Below, in pieces: positions 1-9,049 of a stretch of 64,000 nt of DNA (position 1 is the first letter of the stretch; every line of letters starts with the position of its first letter). Both the position numbers and the translations under genes were made by a program. This DNA is from Nocardioides luteus (lineage in GTDB: Bacteria > Actinomycetota > Actinomycetes > Propionibacteriales > Nocardioidaceae), in NCBI RefSeq assembly GCF_014648595.1, contig NZ_BMRK01000009.1, positions 62,001 to 126,000 on the forward strand, read 5' to 3'. Under the pieces are notes generated by a model that was not told the DNA's origin, did not search any database, and saw nothing but the letters and a program-made list of their open reading frames with translations.

Positions 1-162
1 CTCGGCCTCCGGGATGTCGGCGACGATCGCGTTGATGCGCGGGTTCACCGCCTCGGCCCGCTCTCGTGCCGCGGCCAGCACCTCGGCCGCGGTCACCTCC
101 TTGTCGGCGACCAGCTTCGCCAGCCCGGTAGCGTCGTACCTCAGATACTCATCGACCCGCAT
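1..162 (-). CDS. Amidase-signature hydrolase, N-terminal fragment
   Basis: Only the first 54 residues are inside the window; the gene continues past position 1. It starts at the ATG at 162. The N-terminus (an ATGLAKLVADKEVTAAEV stretch followed by a helix ending NPRINAIV) is the usual opening of amidase-signature enzymes, which cleave amide bonds with a Ser-Ser-Lys triad. The triad lies outside the window. The AbgT-type transporter upstream ends about 20 bases before, so the two probably share a transcript and the transporter may import an amide or acyl-amino-acid substrate for this enzyme. The family call rests on N-terminal resemblance only. Confidence 0.7.
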   Translation of the reverse strand, partial: MRVDEYLRYDATGLAKLVADKEVTAAEVLAAARERAEAVNPRINAIVADIPEAE

Positions 163-181
163 GGGCGCAGGTTAGCGTCCC

Positions 182-1792
182 TCAGTCCATCCGTGGGCTG
201 ACTCCCGGACCGACGTCGAGACCGGCGAAGTAGAAGACCGTCAGGACGAGCAGCCAGGCGACCCAGAACGGGACCACGAACGGCAGGGTGCGCGAGATCA
301 GGGTGCCGAGACCTGCTGCCGGCTCGTACTTCCTGATCATCATCAGCACGACGAACATGTAGGGGTTCATCGGCGTGATCACCTGGGTCGCGCTGTCGCC
401 GATGCGGAACGCGGCCTGGGTGAAGCCGGGCTCGAAGCCGATCAGCGCGAACATCGGGACGAAGACCGCGCCCATGATCGTGTACATCGAGGAGCCGCTG
501 ATGATGAACAGGTTCAGGAACGAGCACAGGATGATGAATCCGATGATCACCGGGAAGCCGGTCAGCCCGGTCGACTGCAGCCCGTCGGCACCGACCTTGG
601 CCAACGCGGGGCCGACGTTGGACCAGTTGAAGAGCGCGATGAACTGGCCGAGCATGAACGCCAGCACCAGGAACGGCGCCATCTCCTTGATGCCCTGACC
701 CATCACCTTCGGTACGTCGGCCGCCGTCTTCAGGGTGCCCGCGGCGAAGCCGTAGACGATGCCAGGCACCAGGAAGAGCACGAACGTGATGAACACGGTC
801 GAGCTCATCAGCGGCGACTCCGGCAGGAAGTTGCCGTCCTCGTTGCGCCACGGCGATCCCTGCGGCAGCACCGCCAGGACCATCGCGACGGCCAGCACCG
901 TGCCGGCCACGACGGCGACCCGGAGTGCCTTGCGCTCCTTCGGCGTGAGCTCGGCGTCCAGCGGCTGGCGGTTGCTCCGCAGGGCGGTGGCGACCTCGTC
1001 GTCCTTGGTCTCGAAGCGGTCGTCGGTCTCGATCTCGACCTCGTCGGTCGGTACGTTCTGGCGCAGCATCCGGGGCTCGAGGATCCGGTCGATGACGAAG
1101 CCCGCGACCAGGGCGAGCACGATCGCCGAGGCGACGTTGAAGTAGTAGTTGGAGACCGGGGTCACCGCCGCGCCCGGGTCCGGCAGCGTGGCGGTCACCG
1201 AGCTGGTGATCCCGGAGAAGAGCGCGTCCAGGCTGGTCACGACGAGGCTGGTCGAGTAGCCGGCACCGGCTGCCGCGAAGCCGCCGACGAGCCCCGCCAT
1301 CGGGTGCCTGCCGGCCGCTTTGAACACCGCTGCGGCCAGCGGCGGGATGACGATCATCGACGCGTCGGCCATCACGCTCGCGGTGACGCCGACGACGCCG
1401 AGGGCGTAGGGCAGCAGCCACCGCGGCGCGGAGGCGAGGGTCAGCCGGATCAGGGCCGCCAGCAGGCCGGTGCGCTCGGCGACGGTCACCGCGAGCAGGA
1501 TCGTCACCACCGTCAGCAGCGGCGGGAAGCCGATGAAGTTGGCGCCGAGGTTGACCGTCAGCCAGGTCAGCCCCTCGGCGGTGAAGAGACCGTGAATGAC
1601 GAGCGCCTCGTCGGCGCCCGGCAGGGTGACCTCGGCGTCCATGAGCGCCAGGACGGTCGAGACCACCCCGACCACCAGGAACAGGATCAGGAACAGGATG
1701 AACGGGTCCGGCAGCCTGTTGCCGGTCCTCTCGACCCAGGCGAGCAGCCGGTCGCCTCGCGTCGGTGCGTTAGGTTCGGTGGTTGCGGACAT
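182..1792 (-). CDS. AbgT-family transporter
   Basis: A 536-residue integral membrane protein resembling the AbgT family (E. coli AbgT imports p-aminobenzoyl-glutamate; relatives such as MtrF export antimetabolites). Visible features are a short cytosolic N-terminus, a first segment after WVERTGNRLPDPF, many hydrophobic helices, an acidic cytosolic loop near residues 250-280 (EVEIETDDRFETKDDE), and the re-entrant-type motifs SVMADASMIVIPP and GDSATQVITPMNPY. Length fits the family. The start at 1792 has a GTAGGAG ribosome-binding site. An amidase gene follows on the same strand, as hydrolases follow abgT in some bacteria. Substrate unknown. Confidence 0.88.
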   Translation of the reverse strand: MSATTEPNAPTRGDRLLAWVERTGNRLPDPFILFLILFLVVGVVSTVLALMDAEVTLPGADEALVIHGLFTAEGLTWLTVNLGANFIGFPPLLTVVTILLAVTVAERTGLLAALIRLTLASAPRWLLPYALGVVGVTASVMADASMIVIPPLAAAVFKAAGRHPMAGLVGGFAAAGAGYSTSLVVTSLDALFSGITSSVTATLPDPGAAVTPVSNYYFNVASAIVLALVAGFVIDRILEPRMLRQNVPTDEVEIETDDRFETKDDEVATALRSNRQPLDAELTPKERKALRVAVVAGTVLAVAMVLAVLPQGSPWRNEDGNFLPESPLMSSTVFITFVLFLVPGIVYGFAAGTLKTAADVPKVMGQGIKEMAPFLVLAFMLGQFIALFNWSNVGPALAKVGADGLQSTGLTGFPVIIGFIILCSFLNLFIISGSSMYTIMGAVFVPMFALIGFEPGFTQAAFRIGDSATQVITPMNPYMFVVLMMIRKYEPAAGLGTLISRTLPFVVPFWVAWLLVLTVFYFAGLDVGPGVSPRMD

Positions 1793-1908
1793 GCGGATCT
1801 CCTACCGAGACGGAGCGTGGGGGTCGCCTGCAACGACGAAGGCTCCGCGACGGTAGCAAACCCGAGGCCGCGGCCCGGGTAAATTCTCGCGCCGCGGCTC
1901 AGTCGCCC

Positions 1909-1933
1909 GGTGGTCGAGCTTGTCGAGACCACC
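1909..1933. repeat. REP-like palindrome (GGTGGTC...GACCACC)
   Basis: Arms GGTGGTC (1909-1915) and GACCACC (1927-1933) enclose a GAGCTTGTCGA core. The same GGTCTCGACAAGCTCGACCA theme recurs at 20149-20168 and in the cluster at 42279-42613, so this is a dispersed intergenic repeat. It lies between the 5' end of the transporter gene and the 3' end of the aldo/keto reductase gene. The rest of 1793-2003 shows no gene, only short repeats of AGATCTGC near 1981-2018. Confidence 0.7.
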
Positions 1934-2003
1934 GAACCCATGACAACCACCTCGTTTCCGGAAGGACGAGGCGACCCGAGAATCTGCTCTGCGGAAGATC
2001 TGC

Positions 2004-3065
2004 TCAGTTGAAGATCTGCCGGTAGTCACCCTCGACCCGCGCGCGCTTCCACAGGTCGATGGCGTCACCGGTGCCCGCGGCGTACTCGTCGATCCTGGCC
2101 AGCTCCTCGCCGGTGAACTCCGGCGCGGCGAGGGCTCCGACACAGTCGGTGACCTGCTCGGGACGGGAGGCCCCGATGACCACCGAGGTCATCCGCGGGT
2201 CGCGCAGGGCCCAGGCGAGCGCCATCTGGGCGAGCGTCTGGCCACGTTCGGCCGCGAGCGAGTTGAGCGACTCGATCGCGCTCAGCACCTCGGGGGTGAT
2301 GGTCGAGGTCGCCAGCGACTTCCCCTGGTTCGCCTTGGAGCCTTCCGGGACGCCACCGAGGTACTTGTCGGTCAGCAGACCCTGCGCAAGCGGTGAGAAC
2401 GAGATGGCGCCGGCGCCGACCTCGTCGAGGGTGTCCAGCAGCCCGTCGGTCTCCAGCCAGCGGTTGAGGATCGAGTAGGAGGGCTGGTGGATCAGCATCG
2501 GCGTGCCGAGCTCGCGCAGGATCGCGGCCGCCTCGCGGGTCAGCGCCGAGGAGTAGGAGCTGAGCCCGACGTAGAGCGCCTTGCCGGAGCGCACGATGTG
2601 GTCGAGCGCGCCCATGGTCTCCTCCAGCGGGGTGCTGGGGTCGGGCCGGTGGTGGTAGAAGATGTCGACGTAGTCGAGCCCCATCCGCTTCAGCGACTGG
2701 TCGAGGCTGGAGATCAGGTACTTCCGCGAGCCACCGATCTTGCCGTACGGCCCCGGCCACATGTCCCAGCCGGCCTTGGTCGAGATCACCAGCTCGTCGC
2801 GCAGCCCTTGGAAGTCGCCACGGAGATGCCGGCCGAAGTTCTCCTCCGCCGAGCCGTAAGGCGGACCGTAGTTGTTGGCCAGGTCGAAGTGGGTGATGCC
2901 CGCGTCGAAGGCCGTACGCAGGATCGACCGCTGCCGCTCGAACGGCAGGTCGTCACCGAAGTTGTGCCACAGCCCGAGGCTGACCGCGGGCAGATCGAGA
3001 CCGCTGCGTCCCGTACGCCGGTACTCCATCGAGTCGTAGCGCGACTCCGCCGGCGCGTAGCTCAT
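2004..3065 (-). CDS. Aldo/keto reductase (glyceraldehyde-3-phosphate reductase / YghZ type)
   Basis: A 353-residue NADPH-dependent aldo/keto reductase. It shows the (beta/alpha)8 hallmarks: AGITHFDLANNYGPPYGSAE with catalytic Asp and Tyr, ISTKAGWDMWPGPYG with catalytic Lys, and VDIFYHHRPDP with catalytic His. The GPPYGSAEE and MWPGPYGKIGGSRKYL segments are typical of the E. coli YghZ group, which reduces L-glyceraldehyde 3-phosphate and methylglyoxal. The start was placed at the ATG at 3065 because it overlaps the stop of the upstream DoxX gene by four bases (ATGA), implying translational coupling. The exact substrate is inferred. Confidence 0.9.
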   Translation of the reverse strand: MSYAPAESRYDSMEYRRTGRSGLDLPAVSLGLWHNFGDDLPFERQRSILRTAFDAGITHFDLANNYGPPYGSAEENFGRHLRGDFQGLRDELVISTKAGWDMWPGPYGKIGGSRKYLISSLDQSLKRMGLDYVDIFYHHRPDPSTPLEETMGALDHIVRSGKALYVGLSSYSSALTREAAAILRELGTPMLIHQPSYSILNRWLETDGLLDTLDEVGAGAISFSPLAQGLLTDKYLGGVPEGSKANQGKSLATSTITPEVLSAIESLNSLAAERGQTLAQMALAWALRDPRMTSVVIGASRPEQVTDCVGALAAPEFTGEELARIDEYAAGTGDAIDLWKRARVEGDYRQIFN

Positions 3066-3475
3066 GCCTGGTTCCCCTTCCCGGCGCGCAGCGCCACCTT
3101 GATCATCGGCCACTGCAGCGGCAGCCGCGCCAGCGTGCCCGCGAAGAACCCCGCTGCCTTGGCGGTGCGCTTCCGGTTGGCCCGCCTGCCCGCGTCGACG
3201 CTCATCTGCACGTTGGCCGGGAAGACCCCTGCCAACAGCGCAGCGCTCGCCAGCCCGGCGATCCGGCGGGTCCTCGGGTGCAGCAGCCCCAGCCCGCAGA
3301 CGATCTCAGCGACCCCCGAGACCTCGACCACCTTGCGCGCGTCCGGCAGCTGCGGCGGCACGATCGGCTCGAAGACCTGGGGCTTCACGAGATGGAGCGT
3401 CCCCGAGCCGAGGAACAGTGCGGCCAAGCCGGCCAGCGGGAGATCGAGCGATGAAGATTTCTTGGTCACGGGCAC
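3062..3475 (-). CDS. DoxX-like membrane protein
   Basis: A 137-residue protein with three or four hydrophobic helices and a basic C-terminus. The pattern GSGTLHLVKPQVFEPIVPP, then VVEVSGVAEIVCGLGLL, then LASAALLAGVFPANVQMS is characteristic of the DoxX/DUF4345-like group, whose members are often linked to redox stress. Its stop overlaps the start of the aldo/keto reductase gene, suggesting a detoxification operon. Biochemical role unknown. Confidence 0.8.
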   Translation of the reverse strand: MPVTKKSSSLDLPLAGLAALFLGSGTLHLVKPQVFEPIVPPQLPDARKVVEVSGVAEIVCGLGLLHPRTRRIAGLASAALLAGVFPANVQMSVDAGRRANRKRTAKAAGFFAGTLARLPLQWPMIKVALRAGKGNQA

Positions 3476-3512
3476 GACTCTTTCACAAGGGGCAAAGCGT
3501 GTTTCGTGACGG

Positions 3513-4775
3513 TCACGAGCCGTCGCGCGCCCCGCTCAGCGCCGCTCCCACCGAGCGCCCTGCCCGCAAGTTGGCGGTGAACGTCCGGATGTCCTCGACC
3601 AGCCCCGGGCGGGCGCCGTCGGCGGGGACTTGTCGCTCGACGGTCTCGGCGACGTCCGCCAAGGTGTCCTCGACGAGCGACTCTGCATCCCGGAGGTGCC
3701 ACGAGGCGATCTCCGCGACCAGATCGGCGCTGGTGAGGGCCGCATGCTGATAGACCCCGTCGACCGCCAGCGCCAGCTCACCGTCGTTGGGCAGATGCCG
3801 CTGCGGCACGACATCGTACGCAGGCGCAAGCTCCACCGACCCGTCCTGATGGTGAAGCAGAGAGATGTTCTTGGCGTGCATGTCGAGGTTGCCGACGGCT
3901 GCGGCCAGCACCGTCATCTTCGCCAGCCTGCGCAACGATGCGGAATCACCGAGCGCACCGAGCTCCGCGGCGATCCTCCGCAGCGAGACCCGGCCGCCGT
4001 ACTTCTGGTACTTCTGGTCGCCGCGCGCACCCAACACCTGGTTGAAGTCCTCCTGGTGGACCCGGCTCGGGAGACCGTCGAGCCGTCGCCGGCGATCGTA
4101 CCGCTCGATCACCAGCGCCGGCGTCCCGGCGAACTCCTCGATGTACGTCTCATAGCTGGTCAGCCCCATCGCCTGCGCGATCCGCGCGCCGTACTCCTCG
4201 TCGAAGACCATCGACGGGAAGTCGGAGGTGACCGGCTTGAGGATGTGGGTCGACGGATACCCGTCGAGCGCGCGGTGCCAGCCCTCCGCGTTCCGGACCA
4301 GCACGATCTTGTCCTGGACACCCGCCAGTGACGTCTTGCCACCGGCCGGTTTGTTGGCCAGCGGGAAGGTGCTGACCTCGTGCAGGAGGTCGGCGACACC
4401 CTGCTCTCCGACCGGCTCGAGCCTCGGGGTTCTCGGCTCGCCGGGCATGTCGGGGTCCCAGATCTGGAGCGCGCCGGCGACGTCGCGGCCGTAGACGCGA
4501 AGCAGTCCGATCACGTCGCGCTCACTGACGCGGATCATCGCGGCGAGCCTCGACAGCATCCGTCCTTCCGGCAGCATCTCCGCGAAGAAGTTCTGCCGCC
4601 GCGGTTTGCGCCCGCGCGGTGCGACAGGAGCCAGCGGGACGGCCAGCGACAGGACCGTGCTGTCTAGGCCGTACGTCTCGATCGCCTCAGGTGCGGCCAC
4701 GAAGTCGTAGGTCGCGCTCGATCCGCTGAGCCGACCGACCGGCTCGCCGTAGAGCTCGACGACGAGATCACTCAT
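3513..4775 (-). CDS. hipA: HipA-family serine/threonine kinase toxin
   Basis: A 420-residue HipA-type kinase. The N-terminal subdomain (residues 1-100) precedes the kinase core. Visible motifs are TSLAGVQDK (the HipA SxAGxQ.K loop, which holds the autophosphorylated Ser in E. coli), HILKPV with the ATP-binding Lys, the catalytic loop GNLDMHAKN and the metal-binding APAYDVV. HipA toxins phosphorylate glutamyl-tRNA synthetase or related targets and cause growth arrest. The gene overlaps hipB by eight bases, and operators lie upstream of hipB. All key residues look intact, so an active toxin is expected; the target is not known. Confidence 0.92.
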   Translation of the reverse strand: MSDLVVELYGEPVGRLSGSSATYDFVAAPEAIETYGLDSTVLSLAVPLAPVAPRGRKPRRQNFFAEMLPEGRMLSRLAAMIRVSERDVIGLLRVYGRDVAGALQIWDPDMPGEPRTPRLEPVGEQGVADLLHEVSTFPLANKPAGGKTSLAGVQDKIVLVRNAEGWHRALDGYPSTHILKPVTSDFPSMVFDEEYGARIAQAMGLTSYETYIEEFAGTPALVIERYDRRRRLDGLPSRVHQEDFNQVLGARGDQKYQKYGGRVSLRRIAAELGALGDSASLRRLAKMTVLAAAVGNLDMHAKNISLLHHQDGSVELAPAYDVVPQRHLPNDGELALAVDGVYQHAALTSADLVAEIASWHLRDAESLVEDTLADVAETVERQVPADGARPGLVEDIRTFTANLRAGRSVGAALSGARDGS

Positions 4776-5007
4776 CGTCGTTCCTGGGGTCGATCGTCGC
4801 GGTCAGCTCCGTGCCGGTCTCCCGCATCAGCGCGAAGAGACGCTCCACGAAGATCGACGGCTTGCCCGCCTCGATCTCCCAGATGTAGCGCTGGGTCGTC
4901 CCGATCCTCGCGGCGAGCTCACGCTGGCTCCACCCGTTGAGCAGCCGCGCCTGCTGCAGGATTCGGCCCAGCGACTCGGGACTGGTGACCTTTCCTGTGT
5001 ACGGCAT
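4768..5007 (-). CDS. hipB: HipB-like XRE-family antitoxin
   Basis: A 79-residue helix-turn-helix protein: LGRILQQARLLNGWSQRELA then ARIGTTQRYIWEIEAGKPS is a canonical XRE/Cro HTH, followed by a short C-terminal tail (LTATIDPRNDDE). In HipBA pairs the antitoxin binds the toxin and represses the operon. The ATG at 5007 has a TGGAGGTGG ribosome-binding site five to twelve bases upstream. Three 18-bp palindromes begin 15 bases upstream, supporting autoregulation. Confidence 0.9.
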   Translation of the reverse strand: MPYTGKVTSPESLGRILQQARLLNGWSQRELAARIGTTQRYIWEIEAGKPSIFVERLFALMRETGTELTATIDPRNDDE

Positions 5008-5021
5008 GAAACCACCTCCAC

Positions 5022-5093
5022 GACTACGATAACGTATTCATGCCGGTTGACTACGAAATCGTAGTCCTCCGTGCTGACTACGTTTTCGTAGTC
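5022..5093. promoter_or_regulatory. Three phased palindromic operators of hipBA
   Basis: Three 18-bp palindromes start at 5022, 5049 and 5076, exactly 27 bases apart. All share the arm GACTACG. The middle one is GACTACGA-AA-TCGTAGTC, the outer one GACTACG-TTTT-CGTAGTC, and the proximal one GACTACG-ATAA-CGTATTC has one arm mismatch. They lie immediately upstream of hipB, where HipB is expected to bind cooperatively. Binding is an inference from position and symmetry. Confidence 0.8.
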
Positions 5094-5127
5094 GCGAGGG
5101 ACTATCGCGGAATCACGATGATGCAAA

Positions 5128-5156
5128 GGGCGAGGCGCACCAGGAACGCCTCACCC
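5128..5156 (-). terminator. Terminator of the meta-cleavage operon
   Basis: On the minus strand the arms GGGTGAGGCG and CGCCTCGCCC (one mismatch) enclose a nine-base loop and are followed by CTTTGC. It lies just downstream of the aldolase stop at 5178 and before the hipBA operators. Confidence 0.55.
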
Positions 5157-5177
5157 TCCACTGGGTCGCAGAGCGGA

Positions 5178-6200
5178 TCAGCTCGCCGCTTCCCGCTCGG
5201 CGAGCTTCGTCAGGCAGATGTCGACGATCATGTCCTCCTGCCCACCGACGAGGCCACGGCGGCCGCACTCCATGAGGATGTCGCGGGTGTCGACACCGTA
5301 GCGGGCGGAGGCGTTCTCGGCGTGGCGGAGGAAGGACGAGTAGACACCCGCGTAGCCCATCGTCAACGTCTCGCGGTCGACGCGGACGGGGCGGTCCTGG
5401 AGGGGGCGGACGATGTCGTCGGCGGCGTCCTGGAGCTTGAACAGGTCGCAGTTGTGCTTGAAGTCGGACAGGTTCGCGACGGCGATGAACGCCTCGATCG
5501 GGCAGTTGCCGGCGCCGGCGCCGTGGCCGGCCAGGGAGGCGTCGACCCGGTAGACGCCGTTCTCGACAGCGACGACCGAGTTGGCCACGGACAGCGAGAG
5601 GTTCTCGTGGGCGTGGATGCCGATCTCGGTCTCGTCGTGCAGTACGTCGCGGTAGGCCCGGGCGCGGTCGCGGACATCGTTCATCGTCAGCCGGCCGCCG
5701 GAGTCGGTGATGTAGACGCAGTGGGCGCCGTAGGACTCCATCAGCTTCGCCTGCTCGGCGAGCTGCTCCGGCGGGGCCATGTGGGAGAGCATCAGGAAGC
5801 CGGAGACGTCCATCCCCCTCTCCCGGGCCGCCGCGATGTGCTGGGCCGAGACGTCGGCCTCGGTGCAGTGGGTCGCGACGCGGACGGAGCGTACGCCGAG
5901 GTCGTAGGCACGACGCAGGTCGTCGATGGTGCCGACGCCGGGGAGCAGGAGCGTGGTCAGCTTGGCGTTCTTGATGACCGAGGCGGCCGCTTCGATCCAC
6001 TCCCAGTCGGAGTTGGAGCCGGGGCCGTAGTTGACCGAGCCGCCGGTCAGGCCGTCGCCGTGGGCCACCTCGATGGCGTCGACGCCGGCCTCGTCGGCGG
6101 CGATCACGATCCGCTTGACGTCCTCGGGCGTGATCCGGTGGCGTACGGCATGCATGCCGTCGCGCAGCGAGACTTCCTGGACATAGATGGGCGTGCTCAT
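5178..6200 (-). CDS. 4-hydroxy-2-oxovalerate aldolase
   Basis: A 340-residue HMG-CoA-lyase-like TIM-barrel aldolase that splits 4-hydroxy-2-oxovalerate into pyruvate and acetaldehyde in meta-cleavage pathways (BphI, DmpG, HsaF relatives). Visible are [13 protein letters not shown] with catalytic Arg13, metal-binding Asp14 and His17, the HGDGL loop, and the metal-binding HAHENL motif. Length is typical. Its start overlaps the stop of the acetaldehyde dehydrogenase gene by four bases; these enzymes form a channelling complex for acetaldehyde. Last gene of a three-gene operon. Confidence 0.95.
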   Translation of the reverse strand: MSTPIYVQEVSLRDGMHAVRHRITPEDVKRIVIAADEAGVDAIEVAHGDGLTGGSVNYGPGSNSDWEWIEAAASVIKNAKLTTLLLPGVGTIDDLRRAYDLGVRSVRVATHCTEADVSAQHIAAARERGMDVSGFLMLSHMAPPEQLAEQAKLMESYGAHCVYITDSGGRLTMNDVRDRARAYRDVLHDETEIGIHAHENLSLSVANSVVAVENGVYRVDASLAGHGAGAGNCPIEAFIAVANLSDFKHNCDLFKLQDAADDIVRPLQDRPVRVDRETLTMGYAGVYSSFLRHAENASARYGVDTRDILMECGRRGLVGGQEDMIVDICLTKLAEREAAS

Positions 6201-7156
6201 CGTCGGTTCTCCTTCGCCGCGGCGATCCGTTCGGCCATCTGCAGCGCGGCCGAGGTCATGATGTCGAGGTTGCCTGCGTACGCAGGCAGGTAGTGCGCAG
6301 CGCCCTCGACCTCGAGGAACACCGACACCTGATGGGTCGGGCGCGCGGTCTCACCCTCGGCCAGCAGCGTCTCCACCGGCTGGTCGTCGGGGATCGGGTG
6401 GACCTGCACCTTCTGCTTGAGCCGGTAGCCGGGGACGTACGCAGCGACGTCGCCGACCATCTTCTCGACCGACTCGGTGATCTCGGCGGTCAGCTCCTCC
6501 TCCGAGCGCGACCCGCCCTCGACCAGCGCGAAGACGGTGTCTCGCATGATCAGCGGCGGCTCGGCCGGGTTGAGGATGATGATGGCCTTGCCGCGCTTGG
6601 CGCCGCCGACCTGCACGATCGCCGCCGAGGTGGTCTCGGTGAACTCGTCGATGTTGGCCCGGGTGCCGGGGCCGGCCGAGCGCGAGGAGATCGAGGCGAC
6701 GATCTCGCCGTAGGCGACCGGCACGACCCGCGCGATCGCGGCGACGATCGGGATGGTCGCCTGCCCGCCGCAGGTCACCATGTTCACGTTGGGTGCGTCG
6801 ATGTGCTCGTCGATGTTGACGGCCGGGATGACGTACGGCCCGATCGCGGCCGGGGTGAGGTCGATCAGACGCTTGCCGTAGGGCTCCAGCGCTGCCGCGT
6901 TGGCGACGTGGGCCTTGGCCGAGGTCGCGTCGAAGACGATCTCGATGTCGTCGAACCCGGGCAGGCCGATCAGACCCTCAACCCCCTCGGCGGTCGTGGC
7001 GAAACCGAACCGCTCCGCACGGGCGAGGCCGTCGGAGGCCGGGTCGATCCCGACCATCGCGCCCATCTCCAGATGCTGGGAGGTACGCATCACCTTGATC
7101 ATCAGGTCGGTGCCGATGTTGCCCGACCCGATGATCGCCACCTTGGTCTTACTCAT
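6197..7156 (-). CDS. Acetaldehyde dehydrogenase (acylating)
   Basis: A 319-residue NAD- and CoA-dependent enzyme that turns acetaldehyde into acetyl-CoA (BphJ, DmpF, HsaG family). It opens with the Rossmann motif [14 protein letters not shown] and has the catalytic Cys in [12 protein letters not shown]. The ATG at 7156 was chosen because it is the natural start before the Rossmann fold and follows the hydratase stop (7162) by five bases. Partner of the aldolase encoded next. Confidence 0.95.
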   Translation of the reverse strand: MSKTKVAIIGSGNIGTDLMIKVMRTSQHLEMGAMVGIDPASDGLARAERFGFATTAEGVEGLIGLPGFDDIEIVFDATSAKAHVANAAALEPYGKRLIDLTPAAIGPYVIPAVNIDEHIDAPNVNMVTCGGQATIPIVAAIARVVPVAYGEIVASISSRSAGPGTRANIDEFTETTSAAIVQVGGAKRGKAIIILNPAEPPLIMRDTVFALVEGGSRSEEELTAEITESVEKMVGDVAAYVPGYRLKQKVQVHPIPDDQPVETLLAEGETARPTHQVSVFLEVEGAAHYLPAYAGNLDIMTSAALQMAERIAAAKENRR

Positions 7157-7161
7157 GGAGG

Positions 7162-7959
7162 TCACTTCCCTACGGTGAAGGTCACCGAGCCGAGGCCCGA
7201 CACGGTGGAACGAACGGTGTTGCCCGGGGCGACCGGCCGCATCGGGCCGAGCGCACCGGAGAGGATGAGCTGGCCGGCGCGCAGCGGCTCGCCGAAGTCG
7301 CGGGCGTAGCGGGCGAGCCACTGGACCGCGTTGACCGGGTCGCCGAGGCAGGCTTCGCCGGTGCCGGTCGAGACCTCCTCGTCGTCGATCGACATCGACA
7401 TGGTCACCTCGCGCGGCTCGAACTCGTCGAGCCGGCGACGCTCGGTGCCGAGCACGTAGGCGCCCGCGGAGGCGTTGTCGGCAACCGTGTCGCCGAAGGA
7501 GATCTTCCAGTCCGCGATCCGGCTGCCGCAGATCTCGATCGCCGCCACCGCGTAGTCGATGGCCTCCCGGACCTGGTCGTAGCCGAGGTCGCCGTCGGCG
7601 AGGTCGGCCGCGAGGACGAAGGCGATCTCTGCCTCGGCCCGCGGCTGCAGGATCGCGTCGGCGGCGATCATGTCGCCCGATGCGTACGCCATGTCGTCGA
7701 AGAGCACGCCGAAGTCGGGCGTGTCCACGCCTATCTGCTCCTGGACGGCCTTGGAGGTGAGTCCGATCTTGCGGCCCACGATCGTCGCACCGGCGTCGAC
7801 CCGGGCGGCGGTCAGCCGCTCCTGGATCGCGTACGCCGACTTCAGGTCGGTCGCGTCGAGCAGGTCCCGCATCGGCGCGACGGGTGTGCCCGTGGCAGCG
7901 GCGGTCAGCAGCCGGTCGACGGCAGCCACCACCGCGGGCGGGGAGGTCACTTCGTTCAT
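7162..7959 (-). CDS. 2-hydroxypenta-2,4-dienoate hydratase (2-keto-4-pentenoate hydratase)
   Basis: A 265-residue member of the fumarylacetoacetase-fold hydratases (MhpD, BphH, HsaE type), adding water to 2-hydroxypentadienoate to give 4-hydroxy-2-oxovalerate. Typical segments are [29 protein letters not shown] and the metal-site signature [10 protein letters not shown], then [10 protein letters not shown]. First gene of the operon with the dehydrogenase and aldolase. No ring-cleaving dioxygenase or C-C hydrolase is in the window, so the upper pathway (aromatic or steroid) cannot be told. Confidence 0.92.
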   Translation of the reverse strand: MNEVTSPPAVVAAVDRLLTAAATGTPVAPMRDLLDATDLKSAYAIQERLTAARVDAGATIVGRKIGLTSKAVQEQIGVDTPDFGVLFDDMAYASGDMIAADAILQPRAEAEIAFVLAADLADGDLGYDQVREAIDYAVAAIEICGSRIADWKISFGDTVADNASAGAYVLGTERRRLDEFEPREVTMSMSIDDEEVSTGTGEACLGDPVNAVQWLARYARDFGEPLRAGQLILSGALGPMRPVAPGNTVRSTVSGLGSVTFTVGK

Positions 7960-8016
7960 GTGCCCACGGTCTCAGCAGCTGGGCCCAACCCGGGTGGCTC
8001 GCGTCCCGCTGACCGG

Positions 8017-8022
8017 TACGGT
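8017..8022 (+). promoter_or_regulatory. -10 box of the IclR gene (leaderless)
   Basis: TACGGT lies six bases before the ATG at 8029, the spacing expected of a leaderless actinobacterial transcript. No Shine-Dalgarno sequence precedes this start. Confidence 0.5.
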
Positions 8023-8028
8023 GAACCC

Positions 8029-8799
8029 ATGCCACCGCACCCGTCCGCCGATCTCGACACCGTGCTCGGCAAGGCGGTGACCATCCTGCGTGCCTTCACG
8101 GTCGACGACCAGGTGCTCCCCCTGGCCGAGCTCGTCCGCCGCACCGAGCTCCCGAAGGCGACCGTCCACCGGGTCGCCGGCGACCTGGTCACCAACCGTC
8201 TGCTCGACCGCACCGACCTCGGCTACCGCCTCTCCGGCGGCCTCTTCGAGCTCGGCATGCGCGCCTCCGTCGAACGCTCGCTGATGGAGCTGGCGATGCC
8301 GTTCCTGCAGGACCTCTACGAGCGCACCCACGAGACCGTCCACCTCGGCGTGCGCGAAGGTCACGACGTCGTCTACGTCGCCAAGATCGGTGGCCACCGT
8401 CAAGCCAAGTCGCCCTCGCGGCCGGGCGGACGGATGCCGGTCCACTGCACCGCGATCGGCAAGATCCTGCTCGCCTTCTCCGACGCCGAGGTGCAGCAGG
8501 AGCTGCTCAGCAGCCCGCTCGAACGACGTACGCCGCACACGATCGTCGCGCCCGGGCTCCTCGAGCGCCAGCTCGCCACTGCGCTGGAGACCGGCGTCGC
8601 CTTCGAGCGCGAGGAGTCGGCCGTCGGCCTCCAGTGCGTCGCCGCCCCGGTGCTCGGCGACGGCGAGCGTGCCCTGGCCGCGATCAGCATCACCGGCCCC
8701 GTCGGCCGCTTCAAGCCCGAGGCCTTCGTGACCCCGGTCCGGGCCGCCGCCCAGGGCCTCTCCAGCCTGGTGAGCCGCCGCCGCTCGCTCTCCCGCTGA
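8029..8799 (+). CDS. IclR-family transcriptional regulator
   Basis: A 256-residue regulator with an N-terminal winged HTH ([24 protein letters not shown], recognition helix [13 protein letters not shown]) and the C-terminal IclR ligand-binding domain ([17 protein letters not shown], then a domain with Cys at [10 protein letters not shown]). IclR proteins sense aromatic and central metabolites. It is divergent from the meta-cleavage operon with a 69-base gap, so control of that operon is likely. A longer frame reaches back to 7960, but the start at 8029 fits the fold and the -10 box. Confidence 0.9.
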   Translation: MPPHPSADLDTVLGKAVTILRAFTVDDQVLPLAELVRRTELPKATVHRVAGDLVTNRLLDRTDLGYRLSGGLFELGMRASVERSLMELAMPFLQDLYERTHETVHLGVREGHDVVYVAKIGGHRQAKSPSRPGGRMPVHCTAIGKILLAFSDAEVQQELLSSPLERRTPHTIVAPGLLERQLATALETGVAFEREESAVGLQCVAAPVLGDGERALAAISITGPVGRFKPEAFVTPVRAAAQGLSSLVSRRRSLSR

Positions 8800-8840
8800 T
8801 CCGATCTTCGGATTCCGGTCGGTGTCCTGTGGAGGTAGCC

Positions 8841-9049
8841 GCCGAAACGGCAACCGCGTCAGCCGAAACGGCACTTGCGTCGGCCGAAACGGCAGTCGCG
8901 TCGGCCGAGACGGCAAGTACGCCGACCGAAACGGCAGTTGCGTCGGCCGAGACGGCAGTTGCGTCCGCCGAGACGGCAGTCGCGTCGGCCGAGACGGCAG
9001 TCGCGTCGGTCGAGACGGCAAGTACGCCGATCGAGATGACGCCGTACAC
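8841..9049 (+). repeat. Array of ten 21-bp units, direct orientation
   Basis: Units start at 8841, 8862, 8883, 8904, 8925, 8946, 8967, 8988, 9009 and 9030, exactly 21 bases apart. The core is GCCGARACGGCA followed by RTYGCGTCG; GCCG-ARA-CGGC is a small hairpin. Units at 8904 and 9009 share an AGTACGCCG ending, giving a 105-base higher-order period. The last unit is degenerate. The forward frame would encode AETAVAS heptads, but no convincing start or ribosome-binding site is present, so I treat it as noncoding. It lies downstream of the IclR gene. Confidence 0.85.
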
